DNA from: Panacibacter microcysteis
Lineage (GTDB): Bacteria > Bacteroidota > Bacteroidia > Chitinophagales > Chitinophagaceae
DNA length: 64,000 nt
Assembly (NCBI RefSeq): GCF_015831355.1
Contig: NZ_JADWYR010000002.1
Span: 124,001-188,000, forward strand
Direction: 5' to 3'
Both the position numbers and the translations under genes were made by a program. Shown piece by piece: positions 46,918 through 56,610 of the stretch (positions within the stretch are counted from its first letter, which is position 1; every line of letters starts with the position of its first letter). The notes under the pieces are model-generated. The model had not been told where the DNA came from, did no database searches, and saw nothing but the letters and a program-made list of their open reading frames with translations.

Positions 46918-48459
46918 TTAAAACTTGAAGCCAACAGTAGCTACAATATTGGAACGATTGTTTTTTGCCTCTGCAAACACATTGGCTTTATCATTTAGCC
47001 GGTATGGAAAATTTACGTCGGTATTAAATGTTTGTGCCAGTGTAAGGTCTATAAAAAAGCCTTTGTTTCTGTAACCAATACCGCCACTTGCCATAATACG
47101 GTTTGCACTTAACGCTGCATCTGCATAGGGACTTCCATAGTATGCACCACCTAACCTTATAGCCCAGGGATCAAACTTTATTTCTCCACCCACTTTCACA
47201 TTTATATTTCCTTTGTAGTAATCTTTTATAACATCGTTCAGGGCTTTATAATAATCTACTCCTTCAAAATCTCCACTGTTTTCGGGTAACACATTGTAGC
47301 GGATACCACGATAATTAACGTACTCAATATCTGCAGTGATGAACCCTCGTTGTTTGCGTGTTTCTTCCACAGGGTTAAACACAAAACTGATGCTTCCGAT
47401 AGCCCGGTAAGGTGTGGTAACGCGATAGGTAACTTCGCCGGCATTGCCGGAGTTAAATTCATCGCTTGATGCTTTTACAATACCTGCATAGTTTTCTGTG
47501 TTGGTAGTAATTTCGGTGCGTTGTTTGTCTGTTAGCTGCATAAAACTGGGCGTATGAAAAGCAAAACCCAGGCGTACGGTGCTGTTTAGTTTATAAATAA
47601 GACCAAGTTTGGCGTTGACGCCAAAACCGTTTGTTCTATAATTTTCTTTATAGGTAAAGTAGCCGAAGTTGTTATCGGCATTGTTGGTTAGGTCTCTTTC
47701 TGTATATGTAAGATCTCTGTTGTAACCGAGTATCGGTATATTTAATCCTAATCCAAGGTAAAGCCTGTCTGCAGCGTTTGCAGCAAAAGCAAAAGATAAT
47801 TCATGCAGTCCGCCTTTTGTATCTTCATCTCTTTCCTGCTCTATGCCTGTACCCACAGGAACCAACGACTTGTATCCGCTTAGCTGGCCAGCTGCATTTA
47901 GAGTGGTATCGATAAGATAAGTATAGAAGGCGAGTGAGGAGCCAAAAACGTAATTCTGTAGTGCTGCGGTTTCATTAGCTCCGTCTCTTACCAGTTCTTC
48001 CACATATTTCTCAGAATACGAACTGTAGTTGTTGGAGCCTTTGTAATACGTGTGATTGTTGTAACTGGCCAGTTGTGTAAGTGAAATGGAAAATGCCGTG
48101 CTTGCCAAGCCACCCTGGTACCGGTTTGGGAAACCAAATACGACACCCGAAGTACCGTAAGCAAAAGCGTTTTTGGACAAACTGCTTTTGGTATTGAGGT
48201 AATTGATATTGTTATTATTAAGATTGAAACCCGGCGATAGCACAAACTCATTTGTTTTATATAGCCCAATGCCCGCGGGATTGATATGGTTGCTGGTAAT
48301 ATCTCCACCTAAAGATGCATTGGCACCACCCAGTGCAAGATTTCTTGCGGAGCCATTTGGGGTAAACCAACCAAGTTTCAATGCATCATCCGGTTGTTGT
48401 GCATGCAGCGACAGCGTAAAGAAGAAGGCAGTAAAAACAAGCAAAAAAAGTCTCTTCAT
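46918..48459 (-). CDS. OmpP1/FadL-like outer-membrane protein
   Basis: The 513-aa product has a signal peptide (LFLLVFTAFFFTLSLHAQ), then LGGANASLGGDITSNHINPAGI, the N-terminal plug-like motif of FadL relatives. The rest is alternating beta strands, ending in aromatic VATVGFKF, the signature of a Bam-inserted barrel. It may take up hydrophobic compounds; substrate unknown. It lies 78 nt downstream of a lipoprotein gene on the same strand. Confidence 0.85.
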   Translation of the reverse strand: MKRLFLLVFTAFFFTLSLHAQQPDDALKLGWFTPNGSARNLALGGANASLGGDITSNHINPAGIGLYKTNEFVLSPGFNLNNNNINYLNTKSSLSKNAFAYGTSGVVFGFPNRYQGGLASTAFSISLTQLASYNNHTYYKGSNNYSSYSEKYVEELVRDGANETAALQNYVFGSSLAFYTYLIDTTLNAAGQLSGYKSLVPVGTGIEQERDEDTKGGLHELSFAFAANAADRLYLGLGLNIPILGYNRDLTYTERDLTNNADNNFGYFTYKENYRTNGFGVNAKLGLIYKLNSTVRLGFAFHTPSFMQLTDKQRTEITTNTENYAGIVKASSDEFNSGNAGEVTYRVTTPYRAIGSISFVFNPVEETRKQRGFITADIEYVNYRGIRYNVLPENSGDFEGVDYYKALNDVIKDYYKGNINVKVGGEIKFDPWAIRLGGAYYGSPYADAALSANRIMASGGIGYRNKGFFIDLTLAQTFNTDVNFPYRLNDKANVFAEAKNNRSNIVATVGFKF

Positions 48460-48537
48460 TTTCTTTGGTTATAGTACAGCAATATACATACACCAAACAA
48501 TTGATGTTTTACTATTGCTTTATAGATGTTGTTATTA

Positions 48538-49194
48538 TTATCTTGGTGGTCTTGCGGCAGGCGCACTGCTTCCTGAACTGTTGAATCCACCACTGCGACC
48601 GCCTGCACTGCTGCTTGGGGTAACGTTGGAATTGAACGATCTTGATGGATTATAGCTGTTGTTGTTGTTATTGTAGTTATTATTATTGTTACCAAAGGCA
48701 TTTTTCAAAAGGCTTCCAAAGCTTTGCCTGTTACCGGCATTATAATAATTGCCATTACGATAGGCTGAAAGATTTGCTTTTGATGTGTTACCAAAATATG
48801 CTTTAGGTGTTTTGTAGTATACAACAGTGTACACAGGGTTGTACCAATAACCCCACGGCCTTGAGTAATACGGATTCCACATACCCACACCATAATAAGG
48901 ATTAAGCATTACAGATCTTGATGGAAAACAACTGTAGCCAAAATCGTAACGGCTGTCATTCCAGTAGCTATAATCATCTATACCATTCCACTGGTAACGG
49001 TTACGCACTTTCATGCGCAGGTAATTATCGTCATTGGCAGAATAACTTTCGTACCTGTCTTCCTCCTCTCTTGCTACCGCCGGTTTTGCCGGCGAATAGT
49101 ACACGTCATCTGGTGTGCGGCTTGCTTTGTAAGCTGAACAACTACTCAATACCACCACAGCAGCAGTTACACCGTACAGTAGAAAATTTTTCAT
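48538..49194 (-). CDS. Tyr/Asn-rich lipoprotein
   Basis: The 218-aa product has a lipoprotein signal (VTAAVVVLSSCSA, lipid Cys about 19). The middle is Tyr/Trp-rich (MWNPYYSRPWGYWYNPVY) and the C-terminus low-complexity (Asn and Ser runs, ending in ARPPR). No known domain. It probably sits on the outer membrane and may be cotranscribed with the FadL-like gene. Confidence 0.75.
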   Translation of the reverse strand: MKNFLLYGVTAAVVVLSSCSAYKASRTPDDVYYSPAKPAVAREEEDRYESYSANDDNYLRMKVRNRYQWNGIDDYSYWNDSRYDFGYSCFPSRSVMLNPYYGVGMWNPYYSRPWGYWYNPVYTVVYYKTPKAYFGNTSKANLSAYRNGNYYNAGNRQSFGSLLKNAFGNNNNNYNNNNNSYNPSRSFNSNVTPSSSAGGRSGGFNSSGSSAPAARPPR

Positions 49195-49563
49195 ATAATG
49201 GGTTTTAGCAATTAATTAAGTGAAGTTATTACTTTTGCCGCGCTTTTTTAGTCTTAGTTCCGGTTATAAAATTACACTGCTTTGGGTACAAGCCACACCG
49301 TGCTTTGTTAAGGTTACACTAAAAACAAACACGTGTTTGTAGAGAAATAGCGATAATTTGGAGGCGGATTTTTAAGTAGCTGCGGTCTGTTTGCATAGCA
49401 GTAACCGGCAACTATGTTTAAAATGTATGGCCGGCACATTTGCGGAGCGGCGGTACCGGAGCTGTTCATAAAAGTTCCGGACGATGAAGTGAGTGACACA
49501 ACAGGTGATGCCATGAAAGGCTGCAGCCGGGTAACAAAAGAAATAAAACATCATACACAAATA
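49195..49563. other. Intergenic region upstream of proS
   Basis: Contains the promoter regions of the lipoprotein and proS genes and a forward type B element (49483-49534). The open frame extending proS to 49414 runs through the element and is not coding. Confidence 0.55.
49483..49534 (+). repeat. 53-bp dispersed element, type B, forward
   Basis: The core is altered at its first bases (GATGAAG) but AGTGACACAAC is exact; AGGTGATGCC and the tail AGCCGGGTAAC follow. The tail ends 30 nt before proS. It pairs with the reverse copy at 51952. Confidence 0.82.
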
Positions 49564-51042
49564 ATGGCAAAAGAAATTACATCGAGAGCGCAGGATTACT
49601 CGCAATGGTATAATGATATCATCCTAAAGTCTGACCTGGCAGATTACAGTGCCGTGCGGGGCTGTATGGTTATTAAGCCCCATGGTTTTGCCTTGTGGGA
49701 AAATATGAGGGATCAGCTTGACAAAATGTTTAAAGAGACCGGGCATGTAAACGCATATTTTCCACTATTTGTACCGAAAAGTTTGTTTGAAGCAGAAGAA
49801 AAAAATGCAGAAGGCTTTGCCAAAGAATGTGCAGTGGTTACACACTATCGTTTAAAGACAGACCCTGACAACAAAGGCAAACTGATTGTAGACCCCGACG
49901 CAAAGCTGGAAGAAGAACTGGTGGTGCGCCCGACCAGCGAAGCAATTATCTGGAATACCTACAAAGGGTGGATTCAGTCTTACAGAGATCTTCCATTGCT
50001 GATCAACCAATGGGCAAACGTTGTGCGCTGGGAAATGCGTACACGCCTGTTTTTGCGCACCGCAGAATTTTTGTGGCAGGAAGGCCATACTGCACATGCC
50101 ACCAGGCAGGAAGCAATTGACGAAACCGTACAGATGTTGAATGTTTACGCAACATTCGTGGAAGAATATATGGCACTGCCGGTTGTAAAAGGTATAAAAA
50201 CAGAAAGTGAACGTTTTGCCGGTGCAGAAGATACCTATTGCATAGAAGCGTTGATGCAGGATGGTAAGGCTTTACAAGCTGGTACATCGCACTTTTTAGG
50301 ACAAAATTTTGCCAAAGCGTTTGATGTAAAATTCAGCGACAGGGAAAATAAACTTGATTATGTATGGGCCACCAGCTGGGGTGTAAGCACACGTTTAATT
50401 GGCGCACTGGTTATGGCACACAGCGATGATGACGGTCTTATTCTGCCACCACGCATTGCACCGCTGCAGGTAGTAATTGTACCCATCTTTAAAGGCGAAG
50501 AACAGCTTGTGCAGATATCTGAAAAGGTAAACGTGATTGTGAAAGAACTGAAGGCGCTTGGTATTTCTGTAAAGTACGATAACTCAGATAATGCAAGACC
50601 AGGCTGGAAGTTTGCAGAATACGAGAAAAAAGGCATTCCCGTACGCATAGCCATTGGCGCAAGAGACCTTGAGAACAATGTAGCCGAAGTAGCGAGAAGA
50701 GACGAAAAAACAAAAGAAAGTATTTCGCTCGATAGCATTGCCCAACACGTACACGAATTGCTGGAAGAAATTCAGCAGAACATTTACAACAAAGCAAAAG
50801 CTTACCAGCAGGAGCATATAACAAAATCAGACAGCTGGGACGACTTTGTAAAACTGCTTGATGAGAAAGCCGGCTTTATTGCTGCACATTGGGATGGAAC
50901 AGCCGCCACCGAAGAGAAGATCAAGGAACTTACCAAGGCAACAATTCGTTGTATTCCCCTGGATAATGAGCAGGAAGCAGGCAAATGTATACTGACAGGC
51001 AATCCCTCTACGCAACGGGTGTTGTTTGCAAGAGCTTACTGA
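49564..51042 (+). CDS. proS: Prolyl-tRNA synthetase, short (eukaryote/archaeal-like) form
   Basis: The 492-aa class II synthetase: motif 2 around [26 protein letters not shown], motif 3-like [13 protein letters not shown], anticodon-binding [26 protein letters not shown], and a C-terminal zinc-like or tyrosine end (VLFARAY). It lacks the editing insertion of the E. coli form. The Met at 49564 ([16 protein letters not shown]) is the family's start; upstream sequence is the repeat. Confidence 0.95.
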   Translation: MAKEITSRAQDYSQWYNDIILKSDLADYSAVRGCMVIKPHGFALWENMRDQLDKMFKETGHVNAYFPLFVPKSLFEAEEKNAEGFAKECAVVTHYRLKTDPDNKGKLIVDPDAKLEEELVVRPTSEAIIWNTYKGWIQSYRDLPLLINQWANVVRWEMRTRLFLRTAEFLWQEGHTAHATRQEAIDETVQMLNVYATFVEEYMALPVVKGIKTESERFAGAEDTYCIEALMQDGKALQAGTSHFLGQNFAKAFDVKFSDRENKLDYVWATSWGVSTRLIGALVMAHSDDDGLILPPRIAPLQVVIVPIFKGEEQLVQISEKVNVIVKELKALGISVKYDNSDNARPGWKFAEYEKKGIPVRIAIGARDLENNVAEVARRDEKTKESISLDSIAQHVHELLEEIQQNIYNKAKAYQQEHITKSDSWDDFVKLLDEKAGFIAAHWDGTAATEEKIKELTKATIRCIPLDNEQEAGKCILTGNPSTQRVLFARAY

Positions 51043-51065
51043 TACTAATATTATTTCAAAAGGAA

Positions 51066-51090
51066 GTGCCCTGTACGGGGCATTTTTTTA
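51066..51090 (+). terminator. Terminator of proS
   Basis: GTGCCC and GGGGCAT pair around TGTAC and are followed by seven T. Confidence 0.8.
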
Positions 51091-51138
51091 TTTATGCAAA
51101 TTGGGTATCTTGTTGCACTTAACAACCAAATCACCAAC

Positions 51139-51447
51139 ATGGAAAATTATTCTAACCAACCTTATCAGCAACAACCGGTTTCACCGCCAAAAAACTGGCT
51201 TGTTGAAGCAATTCTCGTCACCATATTTTGCTGCCAGATCATCGGTATTGTTGCCATTGTATTTGCAGCACAGGTAAACTCAAAATTTGCAGCAGGCGAT
51301 TATGCCGGTGCACAAAGCGCCTCTAAAGACGCAGGTAAGTGGACGAAGATTGCCTTTTTTGTAGGCATTGCATGGGTAGCACTTTGTTTGCTGTGGATCT
51401 TTTTCTGGGGCGGCCTTGCCATGATGAGTAACAGGTATGGATATTAG
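51139..51447 (+). CDS. CD225/dispanin family membrane protein
   Basis: The 102-aa protein has a Pro/Gln-rich N-terminus (YQQQPVSPPKNWLVEAIL), an intramembrane helix with CCQIIGIVAIVFAAQVNSKF, the AGAQSASKDAGKW loop and a C-terminal helix. This is the CD225 pattern. Function in bacteria unknown. The Met at 51139 gives a normal start. It is 2 nt from the DUF2752 gene; these two families are often paired. Confidence 0.85.
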   Translation: MENYSNQPYQQQPVSPPKNWLVEAILVTIFCCQIIGIVAIVFAAQVNSKFAAGDYAGAQSASKDAGKWTKIAFFVGIAWVALCLLWIFFWGGLAMMSNRYGY

Positions 51448-51449
51448 CC

Positions 51450-51857
51450 ATGTCGCTACAATCTAAAATACTCGGTCTTTTTATAATAAGTGTAGCAGCG
51501 TTGGCAACAGTGCTGCTATACTTATATGTGTATCCGCTATACCAGGTCTATTTTCCCAAATGTATGTTCCATACTGTTACAGGCTTGCATTGCCCCGGCT
51601 GCGGCACCCAGCGTGCGTTTGTTGCATTATTACACGGAGACATTCCAAATGCAATGCATAATAACCTGCTTGCGGTACTGTTAGCGCCTGTATTGCTTTA
51701 TAGTTTATTGCTAGAGCTACAAACTGCTCAAAAACGCACGCAAAAGCATCTGTTTTACAGCGTAAAATTTGCGCGCATCATTATACTCGCAGTGATAGTT
51801 TTTACGGTCGTACGAAATATTCCGCTTTATCCTTTTACCTTGCTCGCTCCGTTGTAG
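51450..51857 (+). CDS. DUF2752 family protein
   Basis: The 135-aa membrane protein holds the family motif LHCPGCGTQRAFVALLHGDI with two Cys, then two or three helices and a hydrophobic N-terminal helix. Function unknown. It is translationally linked to the CD225 gene. Confidence 0.88.
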   Translation: MSLQSKILGLFIISVAALATVLLYLYVYPLYQVYFPKCMFHTVTGLHCPGCGTQRAFVALLHGDIPNAMHNNLLAVLLAPVLLYSLLLELQTAQKRTQKHLFYSVKFARIIILAVIVFTVVRNIPLYPFTLLAPL

Positions 51858-51951
51858 CTGTGCTTCGCAGCAAACTTTATACTATTCGTCTCATTTAGGC
51901 CTGTTGCCGCTACAGGCGTTTGTACATTTGATGTAAGCAATAGATTTTTTT

Positions 51952-52004
51952 GGTAGCAGGCAGCATTGCTACTATTAAGCTGCGGTTGTGTCACTCACTT
52001 GTAC
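51952..52004 (-). repeat. 53-bp dispersed element, type B, reverse
   Basis: An exact type B core is at 51985-52004; a stem GCAGC/GCTGC lies in the spacer (51960-51983). It is downstream of the DUF2752 gene, tail facing it. Confidence 0.9.
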
Positions 52005-52120
52005 GGTTGCAGCAATGTTCGGCAAGGTGCACTCCTGTTCCTTTTCACAAAAAAATTTTATTGCCACAATACATGTAGTATTGGCACATTGCGCAGTATG
52101 AAAGGAATTAAATCGACGGT

Positions 52121-53155
52121 ATGAAAATCAGTTGGTATAACAGGAAGTGGGGAAAAATATCATTGCATGTTGCGGCATGGTTAATTGTTTTGTCATTGCC
52201 TTACCTGCTGCGCGTTACACCCGGTAATGATCCCAGGCCGCAGGCAGAGCGCAATGCTTTTTTTATACTTAGCACACTCACCAATCTTTGTTGGATCGTG
52301 GTGTTCTATTTTAACCTTTACATATTCACGCCCCGGTTTCTTTTCCTGAAAAGGTACGCCGCCTACACAGCTTTTCAGGTTGGTATTTTTGCTGTTGTAA
52401 TGCTCATTCATGCATCACTCTTCAGGAGTCTTACGCAAAGAAATTTTATACTTGGTAATTCTATTGGCTTCAATCTTGTGCCTTTTATACTGGCCCTGGC
52501 AGTAAGTACTGTTATAGGTATGATACAGGACCGGAATAAAACCGACAAGCTTTTAGTGGAGAAGCATGAAGAAAATATGAAAACGGAGTTATCTTTTCTC
52601 CGCTCGCAGATTAGCCCACACTTTCTGTTCAATGTACTCAATAATATGCTGGCCCTTGCAAGGCTTAAAAGTGATGAGCTGGAACCAACCATATTCAAAC
52701 TTTCTTCGCTCATGCGCTACATGCTGTACGAAGCAGCCGAAGAAAAAGTATTGCTGAAAAAAGAGATTGCTTACCTGCAGAGTTATATAGACCTGCAGCA
52801 ACAACGACTGGGCAGTAAAGTCAAAGTGCAGGTAATGATGTCTCAATCAGCAGACCATTATGAGATTGCGCCAATGTTGTTGATCCCTTTTATAGAAAAT
52901 GCTTTTAAACACGGTGTGGGAAATATAGAGCACCCGCAAATAGATATAGATCTTTATACAAAAGACGATATCCTGCATTTTATGGTACGCAATAAGCGCA
53001 ACAGCGATGTGCCGGAAGAGAAAGATAAGACCTCTGGTATCGGGCTGGTAAATGTAAAGCGCCGGTTAGACCTTTTGTATGGCAGCAATCATAATTTACT
53101 GATAGCCGCTAAGCACGATTGTTTTACAGTATCACTTCAATTAAACCTGGTATAA
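52121..53155 (+). CDS. LytS-type sensor histidine kinase
   Basis: The 344-aa protein has four N-terminal helices (~residues 14-140), then a His_kinase domain: SFLRSQISPHFLFNVLNNML with the phosphoaccepting His, and an ATPase end (IPFIENAFKHGV, SGIGLVNVKRRLDLLYG). The signal is unknown; no periplasmic sensor domain is seen. The stop overlaps the response regulator start (TAATG). Confidence 0.92.
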   Translation: MKISWYNRKWGKISLHVAAWLIVLSLPYLLRVTPGNDPRPQAERNAFFILSTLTNLCWIVVFYFNLYIFTPRFLFLKRYAAYTAFQVGIFAVVMLIHASLFRSLTQRNFILGNSIGFNLVPFILALAVSTVIGMIQDRNKTDKLLVEKHEENMKTELSFLRSQISPHFLFNVLNNMLALARLKSDELEPTIFKLSSLMRYMLYEAAEEKVLLKKEIAYLQSYIDLQQQRLGSKVKVQVMMSQSADHYEIAPMLLIPFIENAFKHGVGNIEHPQIDIDLYTKDDILHFMVRNKRNSDVPEEKDKTSGIGLVNVKRRLDLLYGSNHNLLIAAKHDCFTVSLQLNLV

Positions 53156-53868
53156 TGATAAAATGCATAGCTGTAGATGATGAGCCGCTGGCGCTAAGCT
53201 TACTGGAAGACTATATAAGCAAGATTTCTTTTTTGCAACTTGTTGCCAAATGCAGCGACGCCTTTGAAGCGCAGAAAGCCTTACAACAGCACGATGTTGA
53301 CCTTATATTTATCGACATACAAATGCCGGGCCTTACAGGCCTGCAGTTTATACAAAGCCTCACGAGCCGGCCCATGGTTATACTGGTAACGGCATACGAA
53401 AAGTTTGCGCTGGAAGGGTTTAATCTTAACGTTGTAGACTATGTTTTGAAACCCGTAGAGTTAAGCCGTTTTATGCAGGCATGCAATAAAGCCAATGAGC
53501 TATACGAGTTAAAAAATCAGCAGAAAAATAATACAACACCTGCAGCCGGTTATTTTTTTGTAAACGTTGATTACAGTCTCTTAAAAGTCATGTTCAACGA
53601 TATTATATGGATAGAAGGACTCAGGGATTATGTAAAGCTCCATTTAAAATCTTCTTCAAAACCGTTAATGATACGCATGACTTTGAAAGCGGTAGAAGAT
53701 GAATTGCCTCCGGCAAATTTTATACGCATTCATCGCTCGTTTGTGGTAGCTGTAGACAGTATTACATCCATACGTAAAAGCAGTGTGTTTATTGGTGATA
53801 TTGAACTGCCTGTCGGCGATACCTACAAAGAAGTGATCAACCAGCTTACCGGTAAGAACAGCTTATAA
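53155..53868 (+). CDS. LytTR response regulator
   Basis: The 237-aa product has a receiver domain (IAVDDEPLALSLLEDY, phospho-Asp in LIFIDIQMPGLTG, switch VTAYEKFALEGF, KPVEL) and a C-terminal LytTR DNA-binding domain (WIEGLRDYVKLHL, FIRIHRSFVV). It is the partner of the upstream kinase. It converges with the methyltransferase gene, the stops sharing a TTATAA. Confidence 0.93.
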   Translation: MIKCIAVDDEPLALSLLEDYISKISFLQLVAKCSDAFEAQKALQQHDVDLIFIDIQMPGLTGLQFIQSLTSRPMVILVTAYEKFALEGFNLNVVDYVLKPVELSRFMQACNKANELYELKNQQKNNTTPAAGYFFVNVDYSLLKVMFNDIIWIEGLRDYVKLHLKSSSKPLMIRMTLKAVEDELPPANFIRIHRSFVVAVDSITSIRKSSVFIGDIELPVGDTYKEVINQLTGKNSL

Positions 53869-54453
53869 AAGAATGCCGTTTTTTGTAACAATCACAATGC
53901 CTGTAGACCAGTTTAGTTTGGTAATTTGTAAAGAAGCGTTTGCTTCTATTTGCTTTATCAGCCGTTCTACATGTTTTTCATGGCCGGCCGGCCAGTTAGG
54001 TTGTGGCAGCATGTCATCTATAATATACAAGCCGCCGGTATTAAGCATATTCAATGTTTCGTTGAGCAATTCATATTTTCCCGGCCATGCATCAGCAAAT
54101 ACAAGGTCAAATTTTTTATGCCTGTTGGCGGTTATCCAGTTTGCTGCGTCTTCAGAAACAAACTGCACACGTTTGTCTTTACCGAAATACACTTTTGCTA
54201 CCGCCTGGTATGTTTCACTGGTGTCTATAGTGATGAGTGTAGATTGTGCTGTCATTCCCTCCACCATCCAGGCAAGTGAAAGACCCGTACCTGTACCCAG
54301 TTCAAGATAAGTTCCGTTTGGTTTGGCAGCAACCAGCGTTCTCAACAGGCATCCTGTTTGCAGATCAGAAGGCATGGAGAAACTGATCTTTGCTGATGCT
54401 TCTTTAATGGAAAGATAATGTGCAGGTAAGTTTACTTGCTGGTCGTTTAGCAT
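53863..54453 (-). CDS. O-methyltransferase-like SAM-dependent enzyme
   Basis: The 196-aa product has the class I SAM fold: YLELGTGTGLSLAWM (motif I), TIDTSETY, FDLVFADAWPGKY and GGLYIIDDMLPQPNW, matching the O-methyltransferase 3/YrrM group. Substrate unknown. I start at 54453 (MLNDQQVNL): the longer frame to 54540 would run through a strong terminator hairpin (54478-54510). Confidence 0.82.
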   Translation of the reverse strand: MLNDQQVNLPAHYLSIKEASAKISFSMPSDLQTGCLLRTLVAAKPNGTYLELGTGTGLSLAWMVEGMTAQSTLITIDTSETYQAVAKVYFGKDKRVQFVSEDAANWITANRHKKFDLVFADAWPGKYELLNETLNMLNTGGLYIIDDMLPQPNWPAGHEKHVERLIKQIEANASLQITKLNWSTGIVIVTKNGILL

Positions 54454-54477
54454 ATTGTTCGGTTTATTCTTAGAAAG

Positions 54478-54510
54478 AAAAAGCGCAAAGCATTTCACTT
54501 TGCGCTTTTG
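54478..54510 (-). terminator. Terminator of the ilv operon
   Basis: A perfect 10-bp stem AAGCGCAAAG/CTTTGCGCTT with loop CATTTCA and a T run on the minus strand. It lies ~140 nt past the ilvC stop, after the dispersed element, so that element is in the ilv 3' leader. Confidence 0.88.
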
Positions 54511-54589
54511 TATGTGAGCATGTTTTATACTGCTGTTCATGGGCTAATGTACCTGGCGTTGAGGCATCGCTGTTGCCCAATGTTATACA

Positions 54590-54642
54590 GTACAAGAGTG
54601 CGACGCAACGAAAGCTTCATGTATGTATAACAGCCCGGCTCC
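54590..54642 (+). repeat. 53-bp dispersed element, type A, forward
   Basis: A perfect core is at 54590-54609; the tail GCCCGGCTCC ends 6 nt from the ilvC stop codon. With 55762-55814 it brackets ilvC exactly. Confidence 0.92.
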
Positions 54643-54647
54643 AAAAA

Positions 54648-55697
54648 TTACTGCTGATTTTCCGGGCGCAGTGAGCGTACTGTTTTACCAGCCTGCCACA
54701 TTTCACTTTCGCGCAGTTCTTTTAATTCCTCGTTTAATTTTTCGCGGTAATCAGGCTGCGAGTTTGAGTCAATGGAACGCTGAGATTCTTTACCTGTAGC
54801 CACGCTTGTATATAGTTCGTTGAATACGGGCAATGTTGCATCGCGAAACTTTTTCCACCAGTCCAGCGCACCACGCTGTGCAGTGGTAGAGCAGTTTGCA
54901 TACATCCAGTCCATACCATTTTCCGCAACCAGCGGCATAAGTGATTGGGTAAGTTCTTCAACTGTTTCGTTGAATGCTTCAGAAGGAGAGTGTCCTCTTT
55001 CGCGCAGTACCTGGTACTGTGCAGCAAACACACCTTGTATGCAACCCATGAGTGTACCACGCTCTCCGGTAAGATCACTGTAAACTTCTTTTTTGAAATC
55101 TGTTTCGAAAAGATAACCGCTGCCTACTGCAATGCCCAGTGCAACAACGCGATCTTTTGCTTTACCTGTTGCATCCTGGAAGATGGCATAAGAGCTGTTT
55201 AAACCACGGCCCTGCAGGAACATTCTGCGCAAAGATGTACCTGAACCTTTTGGTGCAACCAGGAACACATCAACATCCGGCGGAGGTATAATGCCTGTTT
55301 GCTCGTTGAACGTAATGCCGAAACCGTGAGAGAAATATAAAGCTTTACCTGCAGTAAGATTTTTCTTTACAGTGGGCCATAATTCTATTTGTGCAGCATC
55401 GCTCAGCAGGTAGCAAATAATGGTACCGCGTTGTAATGCTTCTTCAATTTCAAACAATGTTTCGCCTGGTACAAAACCATCTGCCACAGCTTTGTCCCAT
55501 GTTTTGGAATTTTTACGCTGACCAACAATTACGTTGATGCCATTATCACGTTGGTTAAGCGCCTGGCCCGGGCCCTGCACGCCATAACCAATTACAGCTA
55601 CTGTTTCATTTTTTAAAATTTCCTGTGCTTTGGAAAGTGGAAATTCTTCACGTGTTACAACGTTTTCTTCCACTCCGCCGAAATTTAACTTTGCCAT
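54648..55697 (-). CDS. ilvC: Ketol-acid reductoisomerase
   Basis: The 349-aa class I KARI has the NADP loop VAVIGYGVQGPGQALN and specificity VGQRKNSKTWD, an HGFGI motif, and the catalytic Glu/Asp region ETDFKKEVYSDLTGERGTLMG. It converts 2-acetolactate or 2-aceto-2-hydroxybutyrate to the dihydroxy acids for valine, leucine and isoleucine. Length fits the class with a short C-terminal tail. It is the last gene of the ilv operon. Confidence 0.95.
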   Translation of the reverse strand: MAKLNFGGVEENVVTREEFPLSKAQEILKNETVAVIGYGVQGPGQALNQRDNGINVIVGQRKNSKTWDKAVADGFVPGETLFEIEEALQRGTIICYLLSDAAQIELWPTVKKNLTAGKALYFSHGFGITFNEQTGIIPPPDVDVFLVAPKGSGTSLRRMFLQGRGLNSSYAIFQDATGKAKDRVVALGIAVGSGYLFETDFKKEVYSDLTGERGTLMGCIQGVFAAQYQVLRERGHSPSEAFNETVEELTQSLMPLVAENGMDWMYANCSTTAQRGALDWWKKFRDATLPVFNELYTSVATGKESQRSIDSNSQPDYREKLNEELKELRESEMWQAGKTVRSLRPENQQ

Positions 55698-55761
55698 CTT
55701 TTTAATTTGAAAATTTGATGATTTGAAAATTTGAAAATGTTGGTTGCTTTTTTTCTTTTTA

Positions 55762-55814
55762 TGTACTAAACAATATTGCTACTATTAAGCTTTTGTTGTG
55801 TCACTCACTTATAC
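55762..55814 (-). repeat. 53-bp dispersed element, type B, reverse
   Basis: The type B core, with one change, is at 55795-55814; the spacer TATTGCTACTATTAAGC is typical, the tail is decayed. It lies between ilvN and ilvC. Confidence 0.85.
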
Positions 55815-55857
55815 GTTCTGTTCTTTACTCAGCACTTGCACAGTCTTCACCCGTTTA

Positions 55858-56445
55858 CTACATGGTAAACACTTCTTCCTGTTTATTCAGGTATTCATTT
55901 TCTATCACGTCTTCGCCTGGTTGTTTGCGTTCAAACTCTTTTAGTTTTTCGTGAAAACCTGCACTGCTCTTGATGATGGCTACTCTTGCACTTCTTACAA
56001 ACTCAATAAGGCCATAAGGTTCCAGCGCCTTCATCAGGCTATCTATTTCTTCGCGGTGGCCCGATGTTTCAAACACGGTGTAGTCGTGGCGTATAACCAC
56101 TGCTTTTGCACCGTATTCACGCAATAGTCTTTCTACTTTTACTTTTTCTGCAATAACATCTGTAGGCACTTTATACATTGCAAGCTCCTGCCATACTATT
56201 TCTTCGTTGGTATTGTAGTATGCTTTTAACACCTCCACCTGTTTTTCTATCTGCCTGCAAAGCTTGCGTACCACATCTTCCGTTTCGTTGATGACGATTG
56301 TAAAACGATGTACGCTTTCTACTTCAGAGGGTGAGGTGTTTAAGCTGTCTATATTTATTTTCCTGCGTGTAAAAATGATGGCTATACGGTTTAACAAACC
56401 AACCTGGTTTTCAGTATAAACTGTTATGGTATATTCTTGTTTCAT
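55858..56445 (-). CDS. ilvN: Acetolactate synthase small subunit
   Basis: The 195-aa product has the N-terminal ACT domain (EYTITVYTENQVGLLNRIAIIF, KINIDSLNTSPSE) that binds valine for feedback control, and the conserved C-terminal ALS_ss domain with GYREEIDSLMKALEPYGLIEFVRSA-like HREEIDSLMKALEPYG. The start at 56445 (MKQEYTI) matches the family; the frame to 56541 is encoded by a dispersed element. ilvB is 166 nt upstream. Confidence 0.94.
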   Translation of the reverse strand: MKQEYTITVYTENQVGLLNRIAIIFTRRKINIDSLNTSPSEVESVHRFTIVINETEDVVRKLCRQIEKQVEVLKAYYNTNEEIVWQELAMYKVPTDVIAEKVKVERLLREYGAKAVVIRHDYTVFETSGHREEIDSLMKALEPYGLIEFVRSARVAIIKSSAGFHEKLKEFERKQPGEDVIENEYLNKQEEVFTM

Positions 56446-56522
56446 AAAACCCTTGTCCGCCGTAAAAGGACTTTTGTGTTGTGAAAAAATTTTGATTTCG
56501 TTTTGCTCATCCCTGCATTGCA

Positions 56523-56573
56523 GTACAAGAGTGCGACGCAACGATGTTTCATACTTATTCTTTTGCCCGGCCC
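56523..56573 (+). repeat. 53-bp dispersed element, type A, forward
   Basis: A perfect core is at 56523-56542 with GATGTTTCAT and the tail GCCCGGCCC. It lies in the gap between ilvB and ilvN. Confidence 0.92.
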
Positions 56574-56610
56574 AAAATTGCCTTTCTTTTTTCTGGAAGA
56601 TGTATTGTTG

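Noticed and set aside
54454-54540. Longer start of the methyltransferase gene
   Set aside because: The extension encodes through a strong terminator stem-loop; Met at 54453 fits the fold better.
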